Assembly (NCBI GenBank): GCA_022768865.1
Contig: JALELH010000024.1
Span: 40,028-104,027, forward strand
Direction: 5' to 3'
From: Spirochaetia bacterium
GTDB taxonomy: Bacteria > Spirochaetota > Spirochaetia > Treponematales > Treponemataceae
DNA length: 64,000 nucleotides
Part shown: piece by piece, positions 34,200 through 43,475 of the stretch
How positions within the stretch are numbered: the first letter of the stretch is position 1
Layout: each line of letters starts with the position of its first letter
Program-made: the position numbers and the translations under genes
Notes under the pieces: generated by a model
Told to the model about the DNA's origin: nothing
What the model saw: only the letters and a program-made list of their open reading frames with translations
The model's database searches: none

Positions 34200-36935
34200 T
34201 TATAAATTTTTTAAATATCCTTCAAGTTTCTGAATCTTTTCTTCTGCAACTTTAAGGGCATCACGTTCTGCCTGAACAAGTTCTGCCGGTGCATGTTCTG
34301 CAAACTTTCCGTTAAGCTTGTTCTGGCTGCGGCGGACATTTTCTTTTTCCCAGTCAATGTCTTTCTTAAACTTTGCTGCAAGCTGTTCAATGTTGATGTT
34401 TTCGTCAACAAGAAGGAATGCTTCGTAATCAGTTCCTACAGTGCCGATTGCTTTTGCAGGATTTTCACTGACAAATTCAATTGCCTTGATTCCTGCAAGA
34501 AGCTGAATCATGTCTGTTTTTTCCCTGATTACTTCTGCATTTGTGCCTGCTGTTATTTTAATTGCAATGCTTATTTTAAGGGCAGGGTCAATTCCGCATT
34601 CTGTCCTGAGTCCGCGAAGGTTGCGGATAAGTTCCTTAAGAATGCTGAATCTTGCACTTACTTCTGCATTCTTTCTTGCTTCTGCTGTTTCAGGATAAGG
34701 AGCGTCTACAAGAAGACCTGTATAGTCACTGTTTGTGATGATTTTCTGTGCACCTGCTTTTTTGCGGTTTTCTACTATTTCTGCAAGAGGCAGTTTTGAC
34801 CATATTTCTTCCGTTACAAAAGGAATGTATGGATGCATAAGTCGCAATGATTCTTCAAGAACATTTAAAAGAACAGATACTGCACGGTCTTTTTCCTTTT
34901 CGTCTCCGTTCTTGAAAGAAAGTTTTGTTGCTTCTACATACCAGTCGCAAAGGTCGTTCCAGAAATATTCATAGATTGCACTTGCTCCGTCGTTGTAGCG
35001 GTATGCTGCAAAAGCGTCTGTTGCGTTTGCTACGGCGTTGTCCAGTCTTGTGTAAATCCATTTGTCAAGTTCCGTAAGGTCTGCATCTGTAACAGGAATA
35101 AGTGTTCTGCCTTCAAGGTTTCCTAAAATGTAGCGGCTTGCATTCCATACTTTGTTACAGAATTTAGAACCCATTTTAAAGCTGTCTTTGTCTACAAGAA
35201 CATCCTGTCCCTGTGCACACATGTAGCTGAGGGTAAACTTAAGGGCGTCTGCACCATACATGTCAATTATTTCAAGAGGGTCAATTCCGTTGCCTAAAGA
35301 TTTTGACATTTTGCGTCCCTGCTTGTCGCGGACAAGACCGTGAATGTAAATGTCGTGGAAAGGAGCTTTTCCTGTAAATTCAAGGCCGGCCATAATCATG
35401 CGGCTTACCCAGAAGAAAATAATGTCGTAGGCTGTTACAAGGGCAGTTGTCGGATAGAAGTTTTTCAGGTCTTCTGTGTCCTGTGGCCATCCTAAAGTAG
35501 AGAAAGGCCAGAGCCATGAGCTGAACCATGTGTCAAGAACATCCGGATCCTGCTTAATGTTTGAACTTCCGCATTTTGTACATTTGCAGACATCTTCGCG
35601 GCTTACCATTGTTTCTCCGCAGTCCTGGCAATACCATGCAGGGATTCTGTGTCCCCACCATATCTGGCGGCTTACACACCAGTCACGGATGTTTGTTAGC
35701 CAGTGTTCGTAGGTGTTTTCCCATTTTTTAGGGAAGAACTGAATTTCACCGTTTTTCCATGCGGCAAGAGCCTTGTCTGCCATTGGCTTCATTTTTACAA
35801 ACCACTGATAGGAAAGGTATGGTTCAACAACTGTTTTACAGCGGTAACAGTGGCCTACTGAGTGAATCATTTTTTCTTCACCTTTGTAAAGTCCTGCTTC
35901 TGTAAGGTCTTCTATTACAAGTTTGCGTGCCTGTTCCGGTTTAAGTCCGCGGTATTTTTCAGGAACGTTTTCGTTAAGTTTTCCGTCTGGCGTAAGAAGG
36001 TTGATTACTTCAAGATTGTGGCGTTTTCCAACTTCCCAGTCGTTAGGGTCGTGGGCCGGAGTAATCTTTACCATACCTGTTCCGAATTCTTTATCAACAT
36101 ATTCGTCTGCAATAATCGGGATTTCTTTTCCTGTAAGGGGAAGCTTTAATTTTTTGCCTACAAGGGCTGTGTAACGTTCATCTGTCGGGTTTACGGCAAC
36201 TGCTGTATCACCAAAGAATGTTTCAGGACGTGTTGTTGCAACTTCAATTTTTCCGCTGCCGTCTGCGTATTCATAGTAAAGGTGATACATTGCACCCTGT
36301 GTGTCTTCGTGGTCAACTTCATCATCTGCAAGGGCTGTTCCGCAGCGAGGACACCAGTTTACAAGGCGCTGACCCTTATACATAAGGCCGCGTTCGTAAA
36401 GAGTAACGAATACATCGCGAACTGCCTTTGAAAGTCCTTCGTCATAGGTAAAGCGTTCGCGATCCCAGTCTACGCTGTTGCCCAGCTTGCGCTGCTGTTT
36501 TACGATTGTTGCATGGTGTGCTTCCTTTACCTGCCATGTGCGTTCTATAAATTTTTCGCGTCCAAGGTCGTTGCGTGTAAGGCCTTCTTTTTTTAGCTGG
36601 CGTTCTACAACGTTTTGTGTTGCAATACCTGCGTGGTCTGTTCCCGGAATCCAGAGAGTGTTGTCTCCCTTCATTCTGTGGTAGCGGACTACAATGTCCT
36701 GAAGTGTATTGTTTAATCCGTGACCCATGTGAAGAACGCCTGTTACGTTTGGAGGAGGAATGACGACTGTATATTTTGAAACTGCTGAGTTCTTGCTTTT
36801 TGAAAGGTAAGATGCGTGTAAAGGTGATTTTTCGTCTGAAGCTGGCTTAAAGCAGCCTGAATCAACCCACTGATTGTAGATTCTGTCTTCAAAATCTTTA
36901 GGGTTGTAAGCTTTTTCTAGTTCAATAGCTTTCAT
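34200..36935 (-). CDS. valS: Valyl-tRNA synthetase
   Basis: 911 residues, of bacterial class Ia length. PPPNVTGVLHMGH with the HIGH motif at 69-72, a CP1 editing domain, WWGHRIPAWYC, a zinc-like cluster CQDCGETMVSREDVCKCTKC, the KMSKS motif near residue 540, and the C-terminal coiled coil that many ValRS enzymes have are all present. It charges tRNA-Val. A strong promoter lies upstream. The next gene in the reverse direction is a separate HD protein. Confidence 0.98.
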   Translation of the reverse strand: MKAIELEKAYNPKDFEDRIYNQWVDSGCFKPASDEKSPLHASYLSKSKNSAVSKYTVVIPPPNVTGVLHMGHGLNNTLQDIVVRYHRMKGDNTLWIPGTDHAGIATQNVVERQLKKEGLTRNDLGREKFIERTWQVKEAHHATIVKQQRKLGNSVDWDRERFTYDEGLSKAVRDVFVTLYERGLMYKGQRLVNWCPRCGTALADDEVDHEDTQGAMYHLYYEYADGSGKIEVATTRPETFFGDTAVAVNPTDERYTALVGKKLKLPLTGKEIPIIADEYVDKEFGTGMVKITPAHDPNDWEVGKRHNLEVINLLTPDGKLNENVPEKYRGLKPEQARKLVIEDLTEAGLYKGEEKMIHSVGHCYRCKTVVEPYLSYQWFVKMKPMADKALAAWKNGEIQFFPKKWENTYEHWLTNIRDWCVSRQIWWGHRIPAWYCQDCGETMVSREDVCKCTKCGSSNIKQDPDVLDTWFSSWLWPFSTLGWPQDTEDLKNFYPTTALVTAYDIIFFWVSRMIMAGLEFTGKAPFHDIYIHGLVRDKQGRKMSKSLGNGIDPLEIIDMYGADALKFTLSYMCAQGQDVLVDKDSFKMGSKFCNKVWNASRYILGNLEGRTLIPVTDADLTELDKWIYTRLDNAVANATDAFAAYRYNDGASAIYEYFWNDLCDWYVEATKLSFKNGDEKEKDRAVSVLLNVLEESLRLMHPYIPFVTEEIWSKLPLAEIVENRKKAGAQKIITNSDYTGLLVDAPYPETAEARKNAEVSARFSILKELIRNLRGLRTECGIDPALKISIAIKITAGTNAEVIREKTDMIQLLAGIKAIEFVSENPAKAIGTVGTDYEAFLLVDENINIEQLAAKFKKDIDWEKENVRRSQNKLNGKFAEHAPAELVQAERDALKVAEEKIQKLEGYLKNL

Positions 36936-36970
36936 TTTTTTCCTCTGGAATGGATAAATTTTTGAAACTT

Positions 36971-36999
36971 ATTATAGTAGAAAAGAGAATTGATATCAA
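36971..36999 (-). promoter_or_regulatory. Sigma-70-type promoter of valS
   Basis: On the reverse strand TTGATA (36999-36994) and a perfect TATAAT (36976-36971) are 17 bases apart. The predicted start is about 30 bases before the valS ATG. Confidence 0.75.
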
Positions 37000-37070
37000 A
37001 TAAAATTCTAATTAGATAAAAATAAACATAAAACTTTGGTATATATTTTTATAACTTGAACTTTCGCTGA

Positions 37071-38900
37071 TTATCGTCTTCTTTCAATGTGGTTTGTGGA
37101 ATAATAGTCTGCTTTGTTTTTATACATGGACTGTTCTGCTTCTTTTGTGCAGTTGTCTATGTTCATAATGTATTGAAACCATGTTCCGCCGCAGCTTAAA
37201 ATCCAGTTTGAAGTAAGATAGTCTTTTAAGTTTTCAACTACAGTCATAAATTCTTTCTGAGGAATTCCCATGCTTAAGACAACAAATTCGTCTCCGCCGA
37301 GCCTGTAGATATAATCCTTTTTTCTGCTGAAATATTTTCTTAATAAGGCAACTGCAGAATCTATAAGAATATCTCCCGCTTCATGGCCTTTTGTGTCATT
37401 GGTGTTTTTCAGTCCGTTTACATCCGCATAAAGAATGCCTGTGCTTGTTTCCCTGTTATCACAAATTCTTTTCATGTCCCTTATATATGCTGCACGGTTC
37501 AGGGTTTTTGTCATAATGTCCGTGTAGCTCATGATGTAAAGCTGTTCCGTATAATCCTGCTTTATTTTTTCTTCCATTACGTAGGTTGCGGCAGAACGGG
37601 CAACAATGTCTGTGTCCAGATTCTTTTTGGGTTCATTAACAGCCATAAAGCCTGTTACCCTTTTTATTTTATCATAAAAAGGAACTGCAATTAGTTTTGT
37701 TACATTGTATTTTTTTAGGGTTTTGTATTCATCTGTATTATGGTTAAGTTCCTGTTCTATGTCAGAAATATAAACAATCTGATTTTTATTAAACAAATCA
37801 ATCCATCTTGCAAAGAATTCTAACGGAAGAGCCTGAAGTTCGTCTTTTCTGGATTTTATATTATCATTGCACCATTCAAACTCATCTTTGAAAGTTAAAG
37901 TTTTATAATCAATCCTGAAAAGGCAGACTGTATTTGAATTATAAAATTCACCAAGGCTTTTTAAAATCCTTTCATAAATCTTTTTAAAATCATCTGTTCC
38001 TGAAAGGGCTGTAAGGCATTCAACAAGGGTTTTTTCTGTTTCAAGTTTGTTTCTTAACTTTATGACTTCTGTGTCTACATACCGGTTTGCAAAAATAACG
38101 CTTTTTAGTTTACCGTTGCTGTCATAGTTTACCGGAATAAAAATTGCACGGATAAGTCCGTTGTTAGCCCCTATGTATTCGCAGCTTATGGAAGTTTTAT
38201 TTTTTAGACGTTCATCTAATGTTGCAAAATTGCAGAATTCTGTAAGTGAAGTCTGATACTTAATCAAAACAAAATTCTTTATTAACTTGTTGATATTTTC
38301 ATCAATGGAAATATTTTCGTTAAACTGACTTTTGAATACAGGCTCAATATGGATTATTCTGGATGTGTTTTTTTCAAGATTAATGTATACGCAGGAAAGA
38401 TAACTTTGTGTAATTGCATTTGAAATTGTGTTTAAAAAACTTGTGTTGCTAAGTTCCTTGCAAAGAGAATCGTGTACATCAAATACATATAGAAAAACAG
38501 ACTGATTTTTCTGGCTGTAGTTTATTGCAGGAATTAATACAAGCGTTACCCAGCGCATTGTTTCGTTTACATTGCGCCTGTATTTTACAGTGCATTTTTT
38601 CTGTCCTGATGCCAGCACCTTTTTTATGTTTTCAATGTTCAGAAAGTTAAGGTATGTTTCCTGATCTTCTTTATGGATGCTTCCGGTCATGGCTAAATTC
38701 TTAATCCATTCAGAAAACTTTTTTGAATAGCCCTTGTCTGTTTTTTTTTCATTTTCCAGAACTTTAATTTCTTTGTAAGTATCTTTTTTTAAATTGACCT
38801 GAATGATTTTATAAAAGTAGGAATTCATAAATGCCATGGCATCTTCTGTAAGCTGAGGAACGGAATTAAAATTCCTGAATATTGAAAGTATTTTGTTCAT
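37071..38900 (-). CDS. Diguanylate cyclase with GAF-like sensor domain
   Basis: 609 residues. The C-terminal GGDEF domain has the intact active-site motif RLGGDEF near residue 532, and YADVNGLKNTNDTKGHEAGD precedes it. Residues about 295-440 resemble a GAF domain (LYNSNTVCLFRIDY, then YNVTKLIAVPFYDKIKRVTGFMAV). The N-terminal 280 residues contain PAS-like features. There is no signal peptide or clear membrane segment, so it probably senses cytoplasmic signals and makes cyclic di-GMP. The last residues (HIERRR) are a basic tail. It is alone. Confidence 0.92.
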   Translation of the reverse strand: MNKILSIFRNFNSVPQLTEDAMAFMNSYFYKIIQVNLKKDTYKEIKVLENEKKTDKGYSKKFSEWIKNLAMTGSIHKEDQETYLNFLNIENIKKVLASGQKKCTVKYRRNVNETMRWVTLVLIPAINYSQKNQSVFLYVFDVHDSLCKELSNTSFLNTISNAITQSYLSCVYINLEKNTSRIIHIEPVFKSQFNENISIDENINKLIKNFVLIKYQTSLTEFCNFATLDERLKNKTSISCEYIGANNGLIRAIFIPVNYDSNGKLKSVIFANRYVDTEVIKLRNKLETEKTLVECLTALSGTDDFKKIYERILKSLGEFYNSNTVCLFRIDYKTLTFKDEFEWCNDNIKSRKDELQALPLEFFARWIDLFNKNQIVYISDIEQELNHNTDEYKTLKKYNVTKLIAVPFYDKIKRVTGFMAVNEPKKNLDTDIVARSAATYVMEEKIKQDYTEQLYIMSYTDIMTKTLNRAAYIRDMKRICDNRETSTGILYADVNGLKNTNDTKGHEAGDILIDSAVALLRKYFSRKKDYIYRLGGDEFVVLSMGIPQKEFMTVVENLKDYLTSNWILSCGGTWFQYIMNIDNCTKEAEQSMYKNKADYYSTNHIERRR

Positions 38901-39096
38901 TTATAAATCCCACCCAATTTTATAATACCTTATATTTGAATTTATTGTAAATAAAGCATTGGACAAATTGAATGATTTTATTTTAAATTTATTGTTTAAT
39001 TTTGTCATTTAAAGCCTTTGTTATTTTTATAACTCGACATTTACCATGCTATTTAATACTATGTACAGCATTAAGGATTTTCAGGAGAATTGTAAA

Positions 39097-39657
39097 ATGA
39101 ATTATAAAATCAGAATTGCAGAAGAAAAAGATGCTGCTGCCTGCCATGATATTTACGGTGCTTATGTTGAAGGCTTAAACGTAACTTTTACAATTGATAA
39201 TCCTTCTGTTGAATCTTACCGCCAGAAAATAATCAATACAAAAAAGAAATATCCTTTTTTTGTTGCAGAAGCAGAAGACGGCAAAATCTTAGGCTACTGC
39301 TGCGGCGAACCTTTGCGCCCTCATGATGCCTATAAATGGAATGTGGAATGGACTATAGTCCTTGCGCCTGATGCACCGCGCCGCAGCGGCATTGCTACAG
39401 CCCTGTATGATAAATTTTCTGAAACATTAAAGAAGCAGAATTTCCAGTATATTTATGCCGTTATCGTTGACACAAACGAAGCAAGCATAGGATTCCACAA
39501 ATCCCTAGGCTTTGAAGAAGTAGGGCACTTCCATAATGCAGGCATTAAAAAAGGAAAATGGCTTGGCATTGTATGGATGAATAAATTCATTGGAACAGAC
39601 GGAGCCGATGCAAAAGAACCTGTGTGGTTTGAAAACTTTTCAGAGTCAGGACTTTAG
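39097..39657 (+). CDS. GNAT-family acetyltransferase (phosphinothricin-acetyltransferase-like)
   Basis: 186 residues from the ATG at 39097, preceded by CAGGAGAA; a longer frame begins at 39046 without a ribosome site. The N-terminal IRIAEEKDAAACHDIYGAYVE and the acetyl-CoA loop (RRSGIATALYDKF) match the Pat/MddA group, which acetylates phosphinothricin or methionine analogues. SIGFHKSLGFEEVGHFHNAGIKKGKW is the typical end. Natural substrate unknown. Confidence 0.9.
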   Translation: MNYKIRIAEEKDAAACHDIYGAYVEGLNVTFTIDNPSVESYRQKIINTKKKYPFFVAEAEDGKILGYCCGEPLRPHDAYKWNVEWTIVLAPDAPRRSGIATALYDKFSETLKKQNFQYIYAVIVDTNEASIGFHKSLGFEEVGHFHNAGIKKGKWLGIVWMNKFIGTDGADAKEPVWFENFSESGL

Positions 39658-39669
39658 GTCCTCCGGTAA

Positions 39670-40128
39670 TTAGCACTGGCTTTTCCATTCTTCATATTCA
39701 AGGGGAATGTTGTTTTTATATTCTTTTGCAGTCTTTTCTATTTCTTCTTTTGAATGAACAGTGCCATGATTCATGCCAGGGCAGTCTTTTGCACATTCAT
39801 CCCAGGAAGATTTTTCATTTACCATCCAGTCCCAGAATGGCCATGTCCTGCATTGCAGCGGACGTCCTTCATAGGCAGTGCAGCCATTGTTCCACAAAAC
39901 GCATTCAAGTTTTTTTGTTTCTATTAAGGCAAGGACTTTTTTGCCTTCGTAATAGGTTACCCACCTGCAGTATTTTTCTATAAAGCTTTTTTGACTCAGG
40001 TTAAAATAATTGCAGAATCTTTCTAAATCGGTTTTTGAAAGGTAAACAAAGCCAGGTCCATTGCCGCAGCAATAGGAGCATCGTTTGCATTCAAATTTTA
40101 AACCATTTTCATAAAAGCAATTTTCCAT
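39670..40128 (-). CDS. YkgJ-type cysteine-cluster protein (UPF0153)
   Basis: 152 residues. The N-terminal CKRCSYCCGNGPG and the later CVLWNNGCTAYEGRPLQCRTWPFW form the cysteine cluster of the YkgJ/CxxCxxCC family, thought to bind a metal or Fe-S centre. A further CAKDCPGM segment follows. The function of the family is unknown. It is convergent with the acetyltransferase gene, only 12 bases apart. Confidence 0.9.
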   Translation of the reverse strand: MENCFYENGLKFECKRCSYCCGNGPGFVYLSKTDLERFCNYFNLSQKSFIEKYCRWVTYYEGKKVLALIETKKLECVLWNNGCTAYEGRPLQCRTWPFWDWMVNEKSSWDECAKDCPGMNHGTVHSKEEIEKTAKEYKNNIPLEYEEWKSQC

Positions 40129-40207
40129 ATGTTCAATTTATTATAAATAAATTTTTTATGCTATAAAGGGGTTAATTTAAATTTCTTTTTTTTACAGTTA
40201 TTTGCTG

Positions 40208-40236
40208 TTGAACAAATACTTAAAAGTCTTTAGCAT
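40208..40236 (+). promoter_or_regulatory. Possible promoter of glyA
   Basis: TTGAAC at 40208-40213 and TAGCAT at 40231-40236 are 17 bases apart. An AT-rich TATTATAAA a little further downstream is an alternative -10 box. Confidence 0.4.
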
Positions 40237-40266
40237 GATTAAAACTATTATAAAACGAGGTAAACT

Positions 40267-41766
40267 ATGTCTACACCATTAGAAAATTATCTTGCTTCTT
40301 GCGGCAATAAACCGAATGCTGCAATGTGTGCCTATGTTGCAAACCTTCAGCAGGTTGCAGCTGTTGGTCCGGATATTGCTGCTTCCATCGTAAATGAACT
40401 TGAAAATCAGAGAAGCCATCTTAAACTTGTTGCTTCAGAAAACTACTGTTCACTTTCAGTTCAGGCTGCCATGGGAAATCTTCTTACAGATAAATATGCA
40501 GAAGGCTATCCTGAACACAGATATTATGGCGGATGCGTAAATATTGATGCTGTTGAAAATACTGCAGCTCATGAAGCAGAAAAGCTTTTTGGTGCAGATT
40601 ATGCTTACGTTCAGCCGCATTCCGGTGCAGACACAAATCTTGTTGCTTACTGGGCAATCTTAAGTGCAAAAGTTGAAACTCCTACACTTGAAGAACTTGG
40701 CGTAAAATCCCTTAATGATCTTACAGCTGAACAGTTTGACGTTCTCCGCAAAAAGTTCGGCAATCAGAAACTTATGGGCCTTGACTATTCCTGCGGCGGT
40801 CATTTGACACACGGCTATAAAATGAATGTTTCAGCCCGTATGTTTGAAAGCCATCCTTACGGCGTTGATAAGGAAACAGGACTTCTTGATTACGATGCCA
40901 TTGAAAAGCAGGCAATGGAAGTTAAGCCTTTGATTCTTTTGACAGGATTTTCTGCATATCCGCGTAAAATTGATTTTAAGAGATTCCGCCAGATTGCAGA
41001 CAAGTGTGGTGCAGTCCTTATGGTTGACATGGCTCACTTTGCTGGTCTTGTTGCAGGTAAGGTTTTCCAGGGTGACTATGATCCTGTAAAATGGGCAGAT
41101 ATTGTTACAACAACAACTCATAAGACTTTACGCGGTCCTCGTGGTGCCATGATTCTTTGTAAAAAGGAATACATTGATTACGTAAACAAAGGCTGCCCGA
41201 TGGTTCTTGGCGGTCCTCTTGGTCATGTTATGGCAGCAAAGGCAATTGCATTTAAGGAAGCAAATACTCCTGCATATCAGGCATGGGCTGTTCAGGTTGT
41301 TAAAAATGCACAGGCTCTTGCAGAAGCACTTAAAACATACAATATTCCACTTCAGACAGGTGGAACAGACAATCACCTGATGCTTGCAGACGTTACAGTT
41401 TATGGTCTTACAGGTAAGCAGGCAGAAGCTGCCATGTTTGAATGCGGAATTACTGCAAATGCCAATGCCCTTCCTTATGACAAAAACGGTGCATGGTGGA
41501 CTTCTGGCGTACGTTTAGGAACTCCTGCCCTTACAACACTTGGCATGAACGAAGAAGACATGAAAGAAGTTGCTTCTATCATTGACTTTGTCCTTAAGAA
41601 CACAAAGCCTGGCGTTACAAAGGAAGGCAAACCTGCAAAGGGTAAGATTGTGATCAGCGATGAAACAAAGCAGGCAGCACGTGCAAGAGTTAATAAACTT
41701 CTTGGTGCTCATGTTCTGTACCCTGAACTTGACCTTGATTTCTTAAAGAAAGAATTTGTTAAATAA
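40267..41766 (+). CDS. glyA: Serine hydroxymethyltransferase
   Basis: 499 residues, longer than the roughly 420 of E. coli. LKLVASENYCS, the HSGADTN segment, the PLP lysine in TTTTHKTLRGPRGA (VTTTTHKTLRGPRG) and the C-terminal NALPYDKN motif identify it. It converts serine and tetrahydrofolate to glycine and methylene-tetrahydrofolate. An insert of about 60 residues (around 135-190) and a longer C-terminal tail set it apart from the E. coli form, as in other treponemal GlyA proteins. A strong terminator follows. Confidence 0.96.
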   Translation: MSTPLENYLASCGNKPNAAMCAYVANLQQVAAVGPDIAASIVNELENQRSHLKLVASENYCSLSVQAAMGNLLTDKYAEGYPEHRYYGGCVNIDAVENTAAHEAEKLFGADYAYVQPHSGADTNLVAYWAILSAKVETPTLEELGVKSLNDLTAEQFDVLRKKFGNQKLMGLDYSCGGHLTHGYKMNVSARMFESHPYGVDKETGLLDYDAIEKQAMEVKPLILLTGFSAYPRKIDFKRFRQIADKCGAVLMVDMAHFAGLVAGKVFQGDYDPVKWADIVTTTTHKTLRGPRGAMILCKKEYIDYVNKGCPMVLGGPLGHVMAAKAIAFKEANTPAYQAWAVQVVKNAQALAEALKTYNIPLQTGGTDNHLMLADVTVYGLTGKQAEAAMFECGITANANALPYDKNGAWWTSGVRLGTPALTTLGMNEEDMKEVASIIDFVLKNTKPGVTKEGKPAKGKIVISDETKQAARARVNKLLGAHVLYPELDLDFLKKEFVK

Positions 41767-41791
41767 GATTATTTTTGCCTTATAAAATCAG

Positions 41792-41840
41792 CAGCCCTTA
41801 AGCAATAGTCGTGAAGCCTTAGCTTAAGGGCTGTTTTTTT
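41792..41840 (+). terminator. Intrinsic terminator of glyA
   Basis: CAGCCCTTAAGC (41792-41803) pairs perfectly with GCTTAAGGGCTG (41822-41833), followed by seven T (41834-41840). Confidence 0.93.
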
Positions 41841-41891
41841 AGCAGTAAAGCCACGGACGGCGTAGCAGAAAGTTAAGCAAAATAGCCCTGA

Positions 41892-41950
41892 GAGTTTTAC
41901 GTAGTAAAACTCGTGGGTTGAAAATTGACACGGAGGTCAATTTTCAACCC
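41892..41950. repeat. Two perfect hairpins, the second overlapping the end of the SPOR-protein gene
   Basis: GAGTTTTAC/GTAAAACTC (41892-41912) and GGGTTGAAAATTGAC/GTCAATTTTCAACCC (41915-41929 and 41936-41950). The 3' arm of the second lies across the last four codons and stop of the reverse-strand gene at 41937. Confidence 0.85.
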
Positions 41951-43040
41951 GATAGCTATCAAACCCCGCTTCCTTCAGCATCTTTCCCATTGTCTGTGAA
42001 GGATTTTCATCTACAACAACAATGTAGTAGGTTGTGCCGCTTGCCCTTGTTTCACTGTAAGCATAGGCATCAAAGTTTTTGGCACGGGCTTTAAGTACAA
42101 GGTCGTCTGCATTTGCCTTTGATTTAAAAAGCCCCAGCTGCTGTTTTTTGCCTGGTGTTTTTGCCCTTAAAGGAACTGTTTCCTGTTTTACAGGTTCTGA
42201 ATTTTTCTGAAAAATGGGAGCACTTTCTGCAGGTATGTCTGAATCAATTTTCTTTGGCGGTTCCTTTTTTTTGCTTTCAGTTTTTGAAGAAAAGTTTTCC
42301 TGTTCACCTGTAAAAGTATTATCTGCGGCTGGCAAAGAAGAATTTGCTGCTGCATTTCTTGGAACAAAATACCAGAAAGGAACACACATTATCTGGCTTG
42401 TGCCTTTTACGATGGATGTTTCAGGACTGTCCGGATACTGGGATTTTAAAATATCTGCACAGTTTTTGTCATCCGTAAGATACCATAAAGTTAAAAGTAC
42501 CTGTGGACGTACGGTTTTCATTGACTGCATGTTGCTGTAGGCACGCAGCATGGCAATGGAATCTCCTGTTTCCTTTACGGAAGAAACCTTGCATAACTGG
42601 CACCATATTGTATAAAGGTTTACTAAAGCTGCAATTTTTTCTGTTTTTGAAGAGCGGACACTGGCAAGGTAACTTTCTGCTTTTTCCCAGTCACCGGAAG
42701 AAAGGCTTGAACGCACTGCTGCAATTACAATTTCTTCTGTGGAAACTTTAGGCATGTTTTTTGCCTGTCCGCCGCCTGTTCCTGCTGCCTTTGCATAAGA
42801 AAGGCTTGCGTCGGTATAAAGCCCAAGCTGTTCCTGTAAAGTTGCCGTAAAATATAAAATGGCACGCTTGTCAGAAGCTGTTGCGGAATTTTCCGTATTG
42901 TTTTTCAGGTAATCAATTGTGTCTAAAACTGTTTCCTGAGCCAGAGCCTTTTTCTTAATTTCTTCTGCAGATTTCTTGGCTTGAGAAAACAAAAGGCTTG
43001 AACTCAGTAAAAGTATGGCTGCGGCAATAATTTTCTTCAT
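41937..43040 (-). CDS. Exported SPOR-domain protein
   Basis: 367 residues. A signal peptide (MKKIIAAAILLLSSSLLFSQA) is followed by a helical TPR-like region (about 25-220), a Pro/Glu/Lys linker, and a C-terminal SPOR domain at about 295-367 (QLGLFKSKANADDLVLKAR, DAYAYSE, YYIVVVDENPSQTMGKMLKEAGFDSYRVE). SPOR domains bind denuded glycan strands of peptidoglycan, often at the division site. It is co-directional with the LapA-type gene 6 bases upstream, so the pair is likely an operon. Confidence 0.88.
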   Translation of the reverse strand: MKKIIAAAILLLSSSLLFSQAKKSAEEIKKKALAQETVLDTIDYLKNNTENSATASDKRAILYFTATLQEQLGLYTDASLSYAKAAGTGGGQAKNMPKVSTEEIVIAAVRSSLSSGDWEKAESYLASVRSSKTEKIAALVNLYTIWCQLCKVSSVKETGDSIAMLRAYSNMQSMKTVRPQVLLTLWYLTDDKNCADILKSQYPDSPETSIVKGTSQIMCVPFWYFVPRNAAANSSLPAADNTFTGEQENFSSKTESKKKEPPKKIDSDIPAESAPIFQKNSEPVKQETVPLRAKTPGKKQQLGLFKSKANADDLVLKARAKNFDAYAYSETRASGTTYYIVVVDENPSQTMGKMLKEAGFDSYRVEN

Positions 43041-43046
43041 AGATTT

Positions 43047-43298
43047 TTATTTCTTTTCTTCTTGTTTTTCAGTTTCTGCCGGAACGTTATTTTTCCTGTC
43101 TTTTTTCTTGCGGCCTAATAGGGCAACGGGCAAAGTTACAAGAACGCCTGCAACAAAAGAAGTCAGCAGTGCGGCAAATACAGGAATATTTTCAAAGTTG
43201 TGAAAAAACCATATTGTGCATTTATTTGCAAGATTAAATCCTGTAAGTATTGCAACAAGAACTACAAGAATTATTGTTCCGATTAATTTTACTGGCAT
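43047..43298 (-). CDS. LapA-domain small membrane protein (DUF1049)
   Basis: 83 residues with two predicted membrane helices (about 3-23 and 40-60) and a charged cytoplasmic tail. The spacing and NLA-like segment between the helices match the lipopolysaccharide-assembly LapA/DUF1049 family. The treponemal envelope lacks typical LPS, so the role here may differ. It is the first gene of a pair with the SPOR protein. Confidence 0.8.
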   Translation of the reverse strand: MPVKLIGTIILVVLVAILTGFNLANKCTIWFFHNFENIPVFAALLTSFVAGVLVTLPVALLGRKKKDRKNNVPAETEKQEEKK

Positions 43299-43335
43299 TT
43301 TTATTTTCCTTCTATAAAGTTAATTTCAAATACTA

Positions 43336-43470
43336 AATATATTGGAACTGTCCAAAATGAACTGTCACCCTGAACTTGTTTCAAGGTCTATACTACGTAT
43401 AGCAGGGAGATTCCGAATCAAGTTCGGAATGACACTGGCAGTTAAACTTATTGGACAACCACAATATATT
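43336..43470. repeat. REP-like core pair inside long inverted arms
   Basis: AATATATTG (43336-43344) and TGTCCA (43350-43355) pair with TGGACA (43452-43457) and CAATATATT (43462-43470), leaving a small internal loop. Between them are GTCACCCTGAACTTGTTTCA and GATTCCGAATCAAGTTCGGA, two head-to-head REP-like halves that flank TACTACGTATAG. Confidence 0.8.
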
Positions 43471-43475
43471 TTATT

